In this document: piece by piece, positions 30,246-42,200 of the stretch | Position numbering within the stretch: the stretch's first letter is position 1 | How the letters are laid out: each line of letters begins with the position of its first letter | From: Guillardia theta CCMP2712 | Taxonomy: Eukaryota > Cryptophyceae > Pyrenomonadales > Geminigeraceae | Direction: 5' to 3' | Assembly: GCF_000315625.1 (NCBI RefSeq) | Contig: NW_005434636.1 | Location: forward strand, 34,690 to 98,689 | Length of the DNA stretch: 64,000 bases | The notes under the pieces: generated by a model | Databases searched by the model: none | The model's input: the letters and a program-made list of their open reading frames with translations, nothing else | Told to the model about the DNA's origin: nothing | Program-made: the position numbers and the translations under genes

Positions 30246-31157
30246 ATGATGACGATCGCGTGGCCTTACTTGGTTTGGTCCCAAGCTTCACCATTGGTTC
30301 TTTTAGCTTTCATACTCTTCACTTCATGTGTTGCATACTTCGTTTTGCGAATTTGGTCGTCAGAAACAACGCGCTTGATCGACAAAGATAATAAGGATAA
30401 AGCTGCAGATCATCGTCGAGCACCTGTGGTTGAAACTAGAGTGAAATCGAGCGAAGGGGGATCAAGGAGAACGTCAACGGACGGGCGGCGAGGCTCAAGT
30501 TTTGGGCCCAACGTGGATCCTGTGATGGCGTTAGAGATCAAGTCTTTGCGGGAGTCGATGCTGCATGCGCAGGCGACGGGGGACAAGGAACTTGAGTGCA
30601 TGTCCTCGATTATTCTTGCAGAGAAGTGTCTTTCCGTCTCGGAGTTGGAGCGTGCTATTCGTTCCGGTATGCAGGCGCTAGAAGTGGCTAGGTCCGCGCA
30701 GGATCGATCGATGGAAGGAAGAGCGAATGAGATTCTTGCGCGGATACACTTGCAGTTGCACCAGATCGATCATGCGTCGAAGTACGCGAACCAGGCTCTA
30801 AACATCTCCAAGGCGATACAGAACAAGAAGCTGGAGGGAGAGGCCTGTGCCATTCTTGTCCACTGCCTTCTGCATTGCTCAGAGTCAAACAAGAATCAGC
30901 ATGGCGAGAGAAGGGTTGTGAGACCTCCTTCGTTCAATCAACTCGCCGCTCCTCCAGCCCGACAGCGCCATTCGCTCACTTCCAACAGTGATCGGTTTCA
31001 GAAGAGCAGCACGAATGCTCGAATCCTGCGGCAAGCGAAGATTGAGGAGAACATCTCAAGAGCGTTGAGCCACTCGAATGAGATTGACGCTTTCAATAGC
31101 GAAATGTCAAACAACGGTCCTAATTGCAACTTGTTTGTTCGCAGGAGTTCATTCTGA
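30246..31157 (+). CDS. Membrane-anchored protein with a TPR-like helical domain
   Basis: Single exon, 303 residues from the first ATG after the putative acceptor. Residues 13-38 (ASPLVLLAFILFTSCVAYFV and on) form one membrane anchor. After a charged linker, residues about 97-215 are paired helices with TPR-like spacing: SLRESMLHAQATGDKELECM, ELERAIRSGMQALEVARSAQ, HASKYANQALNISKAIQNKK and EGEACAILVHCLLHC. The C-terminus is basic and Ser/Asn-rich, without a known signal. Such proteins usually act as docking scaffolds on a membrane; the compartment cannot be told. It is followed within 150 bp by a GC-rich island. Confidence 0.72.
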   Translation: MMTIAWPYLVWSQASPLVLLAFILFTSCVAYFVLRIWSSETTRLIDKDNKDKAADHRRAPVVETRVKSSEGGSRRTSTDGRRGSSFGPNVDPVMALEIKSLRESMLHAQATGDKELECMSSIILAEKCLSVSELERAIRSGMQALEVARSAQDRSMEGRANEILARIHLQLHQIDHASKYANQALNISKAIQNKKLEGEACAILVHCLLHCSESNKNQHGERRVVRPPSFNQLAAPPARQRHSLTSNSDRFQKSSTNARILRQAKIEENISRALSHSNEIDAFNSEMSNNGPNCNLFVRRSSF

Positions 31158-31294
31158 GGGCTACTATGATTTTCTGCTGGCCGCGCCCCCTGGCTCCGAG
31201 CTTCTTTTCAAGTCACGCATGTGCGCTTTGTAGATACTGATGGTTATTCCTTATTCTTTTCAATCAAGCAAGTTTTAATTCAAACCCGTTGCCC

Positions 31295-32420
31295 GGAGAA
31301 GCCGTCACTCCGACAGTGGGGGCCCGCGGTGCACCAGGCCCGGCCTCGCCGGGGTCGGTCCGGAGTCCCGCCCCCGGCCGCCCGCCGGCGCGGCCCGCCG
31401 GCTGCGTCACACGGTTGAGTAGAACCCAGCTCTTATATACAACTGTTTTATAAATTTAGATATATATCTTCTGAGCAGCCTCAGATATGATTTGTACGTA
31501 TGCTATTTTACATTATAATATGGTACAGATGGGTAGGAGAAAACTGCATACGTCTTCAAAAGCTAAATTCATTTAAAAGTACATAAAATCCCTATTGTAT
31601 CCTGATTTGTACTACCAGTTGTGAAAATGAATTATATTATTATATACTTTGTGGTGTTTTTACTCCCTTGTAGGGGTAAAGGCAGTGAAAGGGGGGTGGG
31701 GTCATATGAGCTAATTATGGGTGGGTCAACACAGATACAGGGTAGGGTGCTAGGGTTGTAGTTCAAAGAAAGTGAGACGTAGAGGACACATGGGGTACTG
31801 GTGGAACCACATGGGGTAGTGATAGACCCCTTAGTAGGCCTCCATTTTTGTGGCCACGGTGAGGTGGGGGTGGGTTGAAAAACAATTGTATGGTGGGGTA
31901 GTGTTTTTCATGAGGTAGGGTGCCATTGGAAGTCTTGACTGGTACACAACTACCCTACCCCCTCATCCCATCTCTACACTGTGTCATGCTGAAATTTTTT
32001 AGATCGGGAGCCGTTAGTGCGCTGGAGGGTAGGGTAGGAGCAGATTCAAGGAAATTGTGGGGGTGGGTGAATCCAAATGGAAAAAGGCCATGGAATCGAG
32101 GAATCGTGGGACATGAGGTAGGGTGGTCCAGATGGTCCATCTGGCAGTACCCCTAAGAATATCAGGAGATTTTGCTATTACGAGTGATGTGGGGTCATGA
32201 AAGTAGGGTTGAGTTGCACAGGTAGGGTACTATGGGGGGGGGGGGGGTCATTGGTACATGAGTTGGGGTGGGATGTGCTTGTTGGGACATTGTGTAAAGA
32301 CACAGGGGTACCTGGGGTGGGTTATTACTCGATGATCAAGGGGGTAGTGTATTGAAATGAATTGGGTATGAGAGTCAATGATCTGGACATGTCAGGGGGT
32401 AGGGTAGGGTAGGGTAGTAA
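31295..32420. other. Composite spacer: GC-rich island, AT-rich stretch, GGGTAGGG island
   Basis: Positions 31295-31420 are extremely GC-rich (CCAGGCCCGGCCTCGCCGGG). Positions 31430-31665 are AT-rich (TTTATAAATTTAGATATATA). Positions 31670-32420 are full of GGGTAGGGT, GGGGTGGG and GGGTACT words, including a G(11) run near 32230 and a triple GGGTA at 32398-32417. No protein frame is supported. The order of the three parts recurs at 48888-49420. Confidence 0.6.
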
Positions 32421-33119
32421 GAGGCGGCGCGGTTGCGTTTTGTAATGTTTGGGCAGTGAGTGTGGACGGAGAGGACATGGAGGATGAGTCCGAGAGAGGA
32501 GGAAAAACATGAGAATGAAACAACGCAAACATACCAAAATTTCCTTGAGTTCGTTCCTTGGGGAGTTTTGGGAGAATAGGGCAGTTGCAGGACACACAAG
32601 CGCTGGATGCAGTACCAGTTTAGCAACCAGGTGGCGACAGCGTTTAAGTGAAATGCACAGCTATGAGGCTCAAGCGAGAAGTTTTCCAAGGCGTTTTAGC
32701 TATTATCAACTCAACTTTGGTGTATTCGGAGCCTTCGTCTGATTTCTACTGATAGTGCATTGCTGGGAAACCATGTGGTGGTCAATGCATGTGATGAACA
32801 GTTACTGAGGGGGTTTAGCAAGGGTTTCTTCTCTTCTTTGGAGTATTTGCGAGCGGCTTTGTCCACTTTAGCTACCCATGTGTCTGTAGTCAATCGAAAA
32901 ACAATTATGCATGCTGTAGAATGTAGGTTTGAAACCTGGAATACGTCGTCATGTATTCTTGTCTAACTTGCACCGGCAGGAATATCAAGTGTTGCATAGA
33001 GCCTACATTTTTAAATCCGGTTCAGCTTGCATGATTGGACTTGGCCTCCGAGATCCTCTCATTACAACAGCTACTGGGTTTGTGTGCTAGCGATGACATT
33101 AACTTCGTCTGCAATGGAG

Positions 33120-34742
33120 TGGCCTAAGAGAAACGAAGAAGCCTTTCAACGGGGGAAGAGGGTCATAAATCCTGAAAAATTAGTCCCCATGAATGACTTT
33201 GCCAGTGCAGGTCTTGCAATCTTTGGAATGCGATGCACTCAGTTTCAGTTCGGATGACCTTTTACACCTTACCCTGGAGATTTTCCTTGAAGTAAGCTTT
33301 TTGTATTGACAAAGTCTTGCGTATTTGTGACCAAAGCTTTCTATCAATCATTGTATCATCTCTTCATTAACACCCCCGTGCAGCAAGAATTCCCGAAGAA
33401 AGTTAATGTTTCCGAGGAGAAATTGAAGAAATTCATCCTGTGAGATTGTTCGATCGGTGCTCTCGAAGTCGTGACCAGTAGCAAATCAGCTGTGTTCGTT
33501 CTTGCATGTTCGACAATCCTTATCACAACTGGTTTCATGCCTTCGATGTTACCCAGGTCGAACTGCTCTTCAGAATCATTGTTGAGAACTGAACTGGTTC
33601 CATCTTGTCAGACTGTTTACTGCATGTCTCTCACCGGCGAGACATACAAGACCCTGACTGATGTAGAGTATTTCGCCCTGATCGTGTCGGCACTTTGCCA
33701 CGACTTGGAGCACCCTGGAGTCAACAATCCGTAATAGCGATTTTTGTGCCTTCTTTTGATGCGCTGATACCTGTCTGGTTCAGATTTCTTGTTTCTTCGC
33801 GTTCCGATCTTGCTACTTTGTATAACGATCGTTCGGTACTGGAGAACCACCATTGCTGCAGAGCCTTTCAGGCAGATTTTGTTGATAGGCTATTGTTATG
33901 TAGTGATCATCATTCTGCAGCTTATGTTACATTCTGAGATTCAACTGTTATCCGAATTCACAAATGCGCAATACATCGCTTTTAGGTACCTCACTGACGA
34001 TTCTTTGCTTCACGTAACTCTTTACTTGCAGAGCTGTTGTGTTGAACAATATCTTGGCAACGGATATGGCAAGGTAAATGCATGAAATGTGATTTGATGA
34101 AACGCTGACCTCGATCCAGGCATGGAGAGTACACAACAAAGCTGAAACGTCTTACGGATCCCAATACCCCACCTGATGATCGGAAGATGGACAAGCAATT
34201 TGAGATGGAGATTATAATTAAGTGCGCAGACACGTCGAATGTACTACAAGCTTTTGATTGTCCGATTCTGTTTGTAACGTTGAAATCTTTCAGGTGTTGA
34301 AGCCTTTTGATATAGCGAAAAAATGGGCCATGCGCGTGACCGATGAATTCTTCTTGCAAGGTATCGTGTATCCTAGACAGATGTATGCATGGTTGACACA
34401 GGAACAGGCGACAAGGAGAAAGCATCTGGAATGCCGCTCACTCCTATGTGCGACAGAACGTCGCAGGTACAAAAGGAGCCACTGAAGTGAGGCATTGACT
34501 GACTGCTGCTTGGCAGGGGAGAGTTGCTCTGCAGAAGGGTTTTGTTGATTTTGTTATCGGGCCGTACTACAAACTCGTTGCAGCGGCATTTCCCAACCTC
34601 ACCCCGGTTTGATCAAGATGAGATCATTCAGCTATCGTGACATGCATTCATACAGGTTTTCAGTCTCCTCACAGACAACCGCAAAGCATGGAACAACTAC
34701 GATGACAAGACCTTAGCAGATGAACTCGGAGACATGTACTGA
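33120..34742 (+). CDS. 3',5'-cyclic nucleotide phosphodiesterase catalytic domain
   Basis: Thirteen exons close in phase: 33120-33161, 33211-33291, 33384-33439, 33490-33556, 33612-33730, 33784-33871, 33921-33985, 34032-34073, 34120-34240, 34294-34360, 34402-34466, 34517-34606, 34656-34742. Earlier exons must exist, perhaps at 32509-33010. Class I PDE marks are all present: EFPKKVNVSEEKLKKFI, the metal-binding NPYHNWFHAFDVTQ, ALCHDLEHPGVNN, YNDRSVLENHHC, ATDM-R, IIIKCADTSN, then DEFFLQG and FVDFVIGPYY. The family hydrolyses cAMP and/or cGMP with two metal ions. Substrate preference and any N-terminal sensor or membrane domain cannot be read here. The intron at 33872 begins with GC. Confidence 0.9.
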
Positions 34743-35029
34743 GATTGTGATTGTCTTTTTCTCGCGCAAGGAATCCTCGGCTGTCTTCATGCGGGGAAAG
34801 CGAGACACTGCTCTTCATGGAAAAGAGAGTTTGGAAGAGACAGCAGCGGATTATAGTAAGAATAGTCAAACTGAAGTAAATAATGGCGATGGGTCCAGGC
34901 GTGCATCACGAGATGATCCGTTTGATCATGTCGCTGTCACCTCGCATACATGTTGCATCTGATTCACACGCGCTCTGCTTGATCGTCTTGAAGATGTCAA
35001 GTCAGCTAGCGGCAGTTCGCCAGATAATG
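34743..35029. other. Convergent intergenic space
   Basis: 287 bp between the PDE stop and the stop of the scaffold gene on the other strand. It must hold both 3' ends. TAGTAAGAATAGTC at 34854-34867 and AAGTAAATAATGG at 34874-34886 are the only AT-rich tracts. Confidence 0.4.
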
Positions 35030-38000
35030 TCATGGCGCATTATCGAGGGTGCGGACGAAGCAGGATGAACCTCCGAGGCAGGGGAGGCATCGGAAGAATC
35101 CTCTAGGTGGAGCATCGTCCGACGTCCCGCCAGTTGCCCCCATCACGCTCCTCCTAGCGGCATCCTCCTGCGCCTGCAAGGTTTGTCTGCGATCAGCCTC
35201 ATAGGCTTCCAGGAGGAGCTTGATGGCAGGAGAGTGAAGGGCTTCTGCCATCGTCATAGCGGTTTGCTTGCTGCTAGTTTGCAAGGAAGGATCAGCTCGG
35301 TGCTTGAGCAACAGGTCGACGAACTCGACTTGGTCGTTCTCAACAGCCATGTGGAGAGCTGTCTTTCCTTGCTCGTGCTCGATGACCTGATTCACCTCGA
35401 ACTCGCCTGATAGCAGCAAGTGGTGCATGCTGATCAGGTTTGAGTCCAACATGTGCTGTATCACTTGCTGTTTCAGTCTCGCTCGCTCAGCGTCGCCCTG
35501 CGCTGCTTCGGTTCCGCTTTCTTGCTCGTCTCCTCGTGTCACTGCAAGCGCCACCATGCTCCGCGGGTTCCCGACCAGCAGAGCATCGATGACGTGGACA
35601 GCAAGGTCCCACGTGCTCATCCCGTCGACCGCGTGGATCAAGTCGCCGACCTGCAGCAGGCCGCTCTTGCCCGCTGCCTCCTGGGAGAGAAGTGAGAGAT
35701 GAGAGCTGAGGGCTGAGGGAGCAGGGAGAGGAGCAGGGAGCTGTGCTGGGACAGACCTGAGGATGGACGGAGACGACGTGAGCAGGGCCGTTGGGCTGAG
35801 GCTTGGAAATGGAGATACCGAGACCGACTCTCTCTGTCGCCTGCCCCTCGTTCCTCAGCACGATGATGGTACGAGGCGCTTCTCCTCCTTCCTGACCCTG
35901 CGGCTCGTGGGCAAGAAGCGACTGCGAGGAAGAGACGTCAGCCCTCGCATCCTTGGGACGAGGATGCGAGTCTGTTTGCGGCTTGTCAGTGAAGGGAGAC
36001 TTGGCACGAGGAGGGAGCAGAGGAGCATCGGGAAGGGCTGGGCTGCTGGGGGTTCTGCTATGGATGTTGCTGAAGAACTCTGAGAGGGTTGTGGTCGTAT
36101 TGGTGGACTCGGAGCGATCGGTCGTTGGGGTGATGACGGGGAGGGAGGAGTCCGGGTCATGCCCAGAGTCGTCCCAGATGTTGCTCAGGTTGTGTTGCTC
36201 CACCTCTCCCCCACCTGGGTCGCGTCAAACACTTTGACAACCGTCGGACGTCAACAACCCATGTCCGTCGAGGAGGCTCCGAGCTGCTGGAAGATAGCGT
36301 CGAGCGAATTCTCCTTGCCGTGCGCTGTCTGCTCCCGCCAGAGGGGAACATCTGCCAAGGGCACCAGCTCTTCTTCCTGCTTTCCTGGGATGTGGTCTTG
36401 TTTGCAACCTCGTCAAGAATGCAAGAGGAAGAAGGAAGAGGAGAGAAGAGACAAGAGGCAGCAGGAAGAATGTAGAAGGAAGGAGTGAGGAGGAAGGAGA
36501 AAGGAAGAGAAGGAGACAGAGGAAGAGAAGGGGGAATGGTTTACCTGGCAATGAGAAATTTGGATCTCTGGCATTGAAGAGATGAACATTCCTAAAAGGA
36601 AAGTAGCCGCAGCTCTTTCGCAGGAGGGAGAGATCTCCTGGGAACCTCATCGTTCTTGTCTCATGATTTCCTATCTGCAAACAATACTGAGCTCCGCTCG
36701 TCGTGTTCGTCGCCTTCAATCACCTTCACCCCGAAGATCCAATCCATCCCTTGAGATTTGAAATCGTGAAAGGAGACGTCCAAGACTTCGTCCTTGGATA
36801 TCGAGAGCTGACCTGGGGGGTGGAGGTCTCTAGGAGGGAGGGAAGGGAGGAGGAGGCAAACCTTTGTTGTGCGCCTTCCACGTCTCAACACATCTCGCCT
36901 TCATCTCAGAGCCGAAGATCCACGTCCTGCCCTCATCCTCGTCAGCTTGCTGGCCTCGCATCCCCTTCAGTCTCACTGGGCCGGGAGCACGCAGCTCTCG
37001 AGCATGGCGAGCTTGACAGCGGTCAGCAGCAGCAGAGAAAGAAGCTGACAGACCCGAGCGACAAAGTCGGAGGGGCAGGCGGGCAGATCCTCCGACTCGG
37101 ACGCTTTCGATTCGTCACTTGATCCAGGGGAAGCTGCGAGACGCCATGAGGGAGAAATGGGAGAGGAAAGCGATAAAAAATGAGATGAGATGAGATGAGA
37201 TGAGATGAGATGAGATGAGATGAGATGAGATGAGACGAGACGAGATGAGATGAGACGAAGGAAAAAACGAGGAGAGGGGAGAATAGAGGAGAACAGAAGA
37301 GGAGAGAAGAGGAGAGAAGAGGAGCGGAGACAGATAAGATAAAATGAGAGATGTGAGAGAAGAGAAGAAAGGAAAAAAACAGATGTGGGATTGAACAAGA
37401 GAGGAGCGAAGAGAGGAGACCGAGGGAAGAGGAATAATCTGTTTCTTGCAAGGAGCTTCTTGTGAAGACTTTTTTGACCGGTACTCCCTTCTCTCTACTT
37501 TTCTCCTCAGGGAATTGCTGCAAAGTTTTCGTCATCTGACCCATCAGCTCGCATCAGAGGTACCTGAAGCATCAGCAGCCCCTTGCGCACGCCCTCTGCC
37601 TCGTCCTGATCGCCTCTCAGCGACATCGCCACAAGCTCCAGCTGGTCCTCCATGACTGCAGGGCAAGTAAGAACCTGTCAGCTGCTCCTTTCCTGCCGCA
37701 TCCCTCCGACCTGTCTCTTCCCCTCGCGATGCTGGCGCTCTGCATGGAACCATTTCAGTTGTTCCTCTCCTCGATAGAAGCTCTACCTGTTCGCTTCCTC
37801 CTCCTCAGCTCTCCCTCTCTTCACCTCCACGCTAGTGAAGTCGATGGCTCTCACGTTCCCTTGCACAGTCTCTCTCCTCGCCACCCTCAGTCTTGGCGCC
37901 TCCTCCTCAGGCTCTGCAGGCTGAGATTAGCGAGGAGAAGGAAGGAGCAGGGCGGACCTCTCTCCCTCATGATCGAGCTCTTCTCCACACTGCTGCTTCC

Positions 38001-38384
38001 CGCTCGTCTCGTTCCCCCGAGCACTGGAGGAGAGAAGGAAGGTTCAGCAGGAGGCAGGGAGGGCCTCGAGGACGGCAGCGACTTTGAGAGCGACGGGGGA
38101 GGAAGAAAGGGCTCGGGAGGAGGGAGGCCGCTGGATGGATGGCGGTAGCCAGAGAGAGATCTGAGCTTGTCCATGCTGCTGCTGTTGGAGTAGCGAGAAG
38201 AAAACTCAAGAGGAGGAGAAGGTCTATCAAGACGAGGGGCTCGATGCCATGAAGGCTGTGGATCCACATGGAACTGAGATGGTGGATGATTGGAGGAGGA
38301 GGAGGAGAGAGGAGAAGGTCGTTGGTGAGCTGGAGCATTGTTCTGCATCCTTGCTCTCAGCTGGTCGATCGTGCTCACCGCCAT
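35030..38384 (-). CDS. Scaffold protein with SH3-like, PDZ and ankyrin modules
   Basis: Twelve exons close exactly (818 residues): 38384-37958, 37913-37787, 37739-37711, 37655-37564, 37517-37421, 37133-36991, 36949-36862, 36812-36724, 36674-36545, 36384-36259, 36214-35757, 35680-35030. The Pro/Ser-rich N-terminus (from MAVSTIDQLRARMQNNAPAH) is followed by charged helices, then an SH3-like stretch (KGQLSISKDEVLDV, DWIFGVKIGN, RFPGDLSLL). Exons 11-12 join a PDZ domain: VGLGISISKPQPNG with KSGLLQVGDLIHAVDG. Then come ankyrin repeats (GKTALHMAVENDQVEFVDLL, TAMTMAEALHSPAIKLLLEA) and a Cys-rich tail. These modules assemble signalling complexes; the partners are unknown. Introns are 41-76 nt except two longer ones with repeats. 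An open frame reaching 38577 may be an earlier exon. Confidence 0.78.
37175..37250. repeat. (GAGAT)n microsatellite in an intron
   Basis: About fourteen pentanucleotide units (GAGAT/GAGAC) within intron 37134-37420 of the scaffold gene. Confidence 0.9.
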
Positions 38385-38619
38385 TGTGTGCGGCTTCGAG
38401 AGGTTCTGGCCCGTTGACTTTTACGGCAGGACCAAGAGCGACATGGTTAGGAGCAGGAGAAGAACTCAGAGCCTTGTGGTTCAACAGAGAGGCCGACTGT
38501 GCGACAAGTTGGATCTTGAAAGGCTCGTCATGCAGACTCTTCAAGCACCTGAAAGTAGAGTCAGTCAACACTGCCAAATCTACTCATCTGTCTCTGGTCA
38601 TGTACTAGTTGTCTCTCTG

Positions 38620-38629
38620 CTTTTTGCTA

Positions 38630-38679
<50 letters not shown>

Positions 38680-38960
38680 CGCTCCTTCTGCTCCTGCTCC
38701 TGCTCCTGCTCCTCCTCCCCCTCCTCCTCCCCCTCCTGCTCCTTTTCCTTTTCCTTTTCCTTCTTCTTCTTCTCCTCCTTTTCCTCCTTTTCCTCCTTTT
38801 CCTCCTTCTCCTCCTTTTCCTCCTTCTCCTTTTGCTTCTTCTTCTCCTTCCCCTCCTTCTCCTCCTCCTTCTCCTTCTTCTTCTTCTCCTTCTCCTCCTC
38901 CTTCTCCTCCTCCTTCTCCTCCTTCTCCTTCCCCTTCTTCTGCTTCCTCTTCTTCTCCCC
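38620..38960. repeat. CTCCTG hexamer array and long pyrimidine tract
   Basis: About fifteen CTCCTG units (38630-38725) run into 230 bp of almost pure pyrimidine (TTCCTCC variants). All frames across it are low-complexity artefacts. It lies upstream of the scaffold gene, in its likely promoter region. Positions 38960-39270 contain no gene. Confidence 0.9.
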
Positions 38961-39274
38961 TTCCCTCTGATCTCATATTTCTGCTATCGTCATTTTCGAA
39001 GCCCAGCTTCCGGACCTACCTTTTCAGAACTTTTTACACGCCTGCAACACGCCTTCTCACCAAGTTCCGAGTTCAAAACTCAGTCAAGTTTCAACTTTCA
39101 AACTTCATCCGGCACTCAACTTCATAGTCTACTGATCCGATCAGATCGGTCTCCCAGCACCAGTCATCATCCATTAGAGACATGAAACTTCATTAATCTC
39201 TTACAAACTTGAGACAACAATATGTATCACTCAAAAACGTAAGATGACTTGATTTATCATATGTTATCCAACAG

Positions 39275-42200
39275 CTAATGATTCGCACTTGGGAAAGAGA
39301 GGGAGGATTTCGGTCGCTTGCTCTGAGGAGTCTCCGCGTCCTCCTGGCAAGAAAATCATTACTATCATCGCCACCACAACCACCACCATTTCACATAATC
39401 ATAATCACCATCACGAATCATCATCATTACCATCACGAATCATCATCATTACCATCACGAATCATCATCATTACCATCGCGAATCATCATCATCACCATC
39501 ACAACAGCTTCGTTCAACACTTACCTCGACCATATGGCGAGCATCTCTCTTTGGCGTATTTTTGCAGCCATTTTCATCACCCACAGAAATAGACGTCGAG
39601 AGATTTTGAAGAGACTTAAGATCTCTTATCTTCTTTTCCTCCTGCACAATCTTGGTGCAGTGTCCTTTGATCTCCTGCCGGCAAACATCACAAATCACAA
39701 ATCACTTTCACACTTGTCTCACTGACCTGCAGCAGATTCTCCATCGACTCCGCTGCCTTGTACTCGTGCTTGAGCGCCTGCTGCGTCCTCGATCTCCAGT
39801 CGTTCGCGACTCCCAGCACGTTTCTTGTCGTGTCATCCACTCGCCTTCCGATGATTCTCGTCCCATCCCACGTCAGCACGTCATTGGGCGCGTCAAGTCC
39901 CACAGCCAGCTCGCCTCTAGCAGCACGATAGCTGGAGGCCTTCTCTTGCTCGTCAAACACCACGAGCCTGTCGAAGAAACGACGAGCAAGACTGCTCAGA
40001 CCCGCCACCTCTGCCGTCGGCCGCACGAACTTGCTCGCCCTCCCCAGGGCTCCCGGGACCTCCTGTGCTTCAAGCCCCTCTTCATTGAGCCCCTCCAGGC
40101 ACAGGGCGCGCATGGTGACGTCGTTGGGTCGGCGCGCAACCTTGTCAAGGAAGTCGTTCATGCGGCTCCTGGAAGCGAAGACGAGGGTGGAGAGCTCGAA
40201 GCCGAAGGCTGTCGACATGGCGGTCTGAAGCTCCAACGCTCGCCTGTCATCGATGAGAAAGAGGGAGGCAACACAGCCAAGACAGTTGCTGCTGCTCTCG
40301 CGAGGAACGTTTGCCTCGTGCTTGCAGGAGGGAAAGACTGTCCTGTTGATGCGACTCGTCTCCTCCTCGTTGTGTTGCATGCAGCCTTGTGCGACTGAGA
40401 TCCACTCCTCACACAAGCTGACGCGTTGATTTACGTCCTCCATGTTGTTCAACTTGCGGGAGAATTCCTGGATTCGATTAGACAAGAAGCTGTTGAGAGG
40501 CATCTTCTGCAAGCAACCAGCAATCTTGTGCTTGCAGCTGGCGATCTCGTTCTCACTCTCTGAGATCTCTTTCTCTCTGTTCCTTGCCTCCTCTTCTTCC
40601 TGCGCGACTCCAGCGTCCACATCAGGCATGTCGCTGTCTGTTGCCGTGTCGTTGAAGTACAAGTTGACCGGCTTGCCGCAAGTCGTCATAGCAAGATCGA
40701 AGTTGCTCTCGGCGTTGAAGTTGACATTGCATAGCAATGGGTGGCCTCCCTCCGGCTCTCCAACTGGGATGAGCTTGAACCTTGACCGCAATCTGGAGGA
40801 GGAGGAAGAGAGTTGGATGGGGTCTGCCTCAATCGCGAAGTATTCCTCTTCCAATACGCTCAAGGTGATGGTCATCTTCCAGTCAGCACCATCATGGAAT
40901 GATGTCAGGTTGCCATTCCCGTCGACTGCCTGGGCATTGAAGGTGAACTCATTGCTCCTGTCCCCGCCCACAAGTTTGATTTCCGTGATGCTGAACGAAG
41001 CCACTGGACCTGGACGACAAAGTTACAAAGATGCGAGCTGCAACAGATGCGTCATGATGGAAGGAGGCGATGACGAAGAAGGGTCGGTCATGTTGTATGG
41101 AGAAGGGCGAGAGGAGGAGCCGTTACCTGGTTCAACTTTGAGCTTCAATTTGTTCGACTGGTGTTGCTCGGTTGACGAGTTGCAGGGTCTGCTATCCTTG
41201 AACTCCGCCTTCACATCCATCCACCCCACCTTGTCCAGGAAGAACTTGCACTCGAGCTGCTTGCCATCGAACTTCCCGAAGGTAGTCGCCACCTCCTCCT
41301 TCCTCCGAGAGCCGAACATGCAGAGTTTCACGTCCGGAATTTCGGAGTTGGGGTCTTTCAAAGGCTTCCCGTCCTCCGTGTGGAAAATTATCCGAGCAGT
41401 GAACTCAGCGTCGAGCTTTCCTGACTCACGTTTTGCAAGCTTCTGCGTTCTTTCATCAACTTGCAACTCAAGTTGCTTGACTGTGTTGCCAGCAACAGCG
41501 ATGACGCGCAACTCAAGAGGTTTCAAAATCTTGACATTCATCGACTCGACTTGTACCGTCATGTTGTGTTTGCCTTTGGGCAAGGGAGGAAGGTGCGTCA
41601 GTCTGAATGCTACCTCTCTTCCTTCCTCTCTCCATTTCTCCAAGGCTGGGAGTTCTCGTTTCCCGATGTTTGCCTTGACAACTGTATCCCAGGCGTCAGA
41701 CAGGTTGTTCTGTAGTCTGTCTATCAGTTTGAAACGGATGTCACAAGCGTATTCAGCGTTGTAGGGGATTTCTAGTGGAAACAGGTCGGAGGTATGGTAG
41801 TCCTTGTCCACGACGATGGAATATGGCTTTCCAACCTTGAGATCGACGTTGTGCTCTAGAGCTCGAAGGAGAAAGCACTTGTCACTTCGAGAGGCCGGCC
41901 TGATTGTCATCTCCATCATCAGCTTGCCCGTGGTTGCTTTGCATTCGATGACGACGTTCTTCAGCACGAAATGAGAATTGTGCAAGGCAAAGTTGCCTTG
42001 ACCTCCGTCGAGGATCTCTTCAAGATTGTTGTTCCAAAACTTGACCTCGATCTCCTGCCGGGCGTCTGTCTCGAACTTGAGTCGAGATGTTTGGAAATCG
42101 AACTCAAACTGCCTCAGGTTGTCGAACTGATTCCCGTTGCGATCGCAGACGGTACCGAGGAGAGTGAAGGGCTCTCCCACTACGATGGGCTTGTTTCCTT

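Noticed and set aside
37656-37674. A 19-nt intron in the scaffold gene
   Set aside because: Too short for a nuclear intron; an upstream donor at 37710 gives a 55-nt intron in the same phase.
40442-41764. A 440-codon plus-strand frame
   Set aside because: Antisense to the SMCHD1-like gene and spans one of its introns; Ser-rich shadow.
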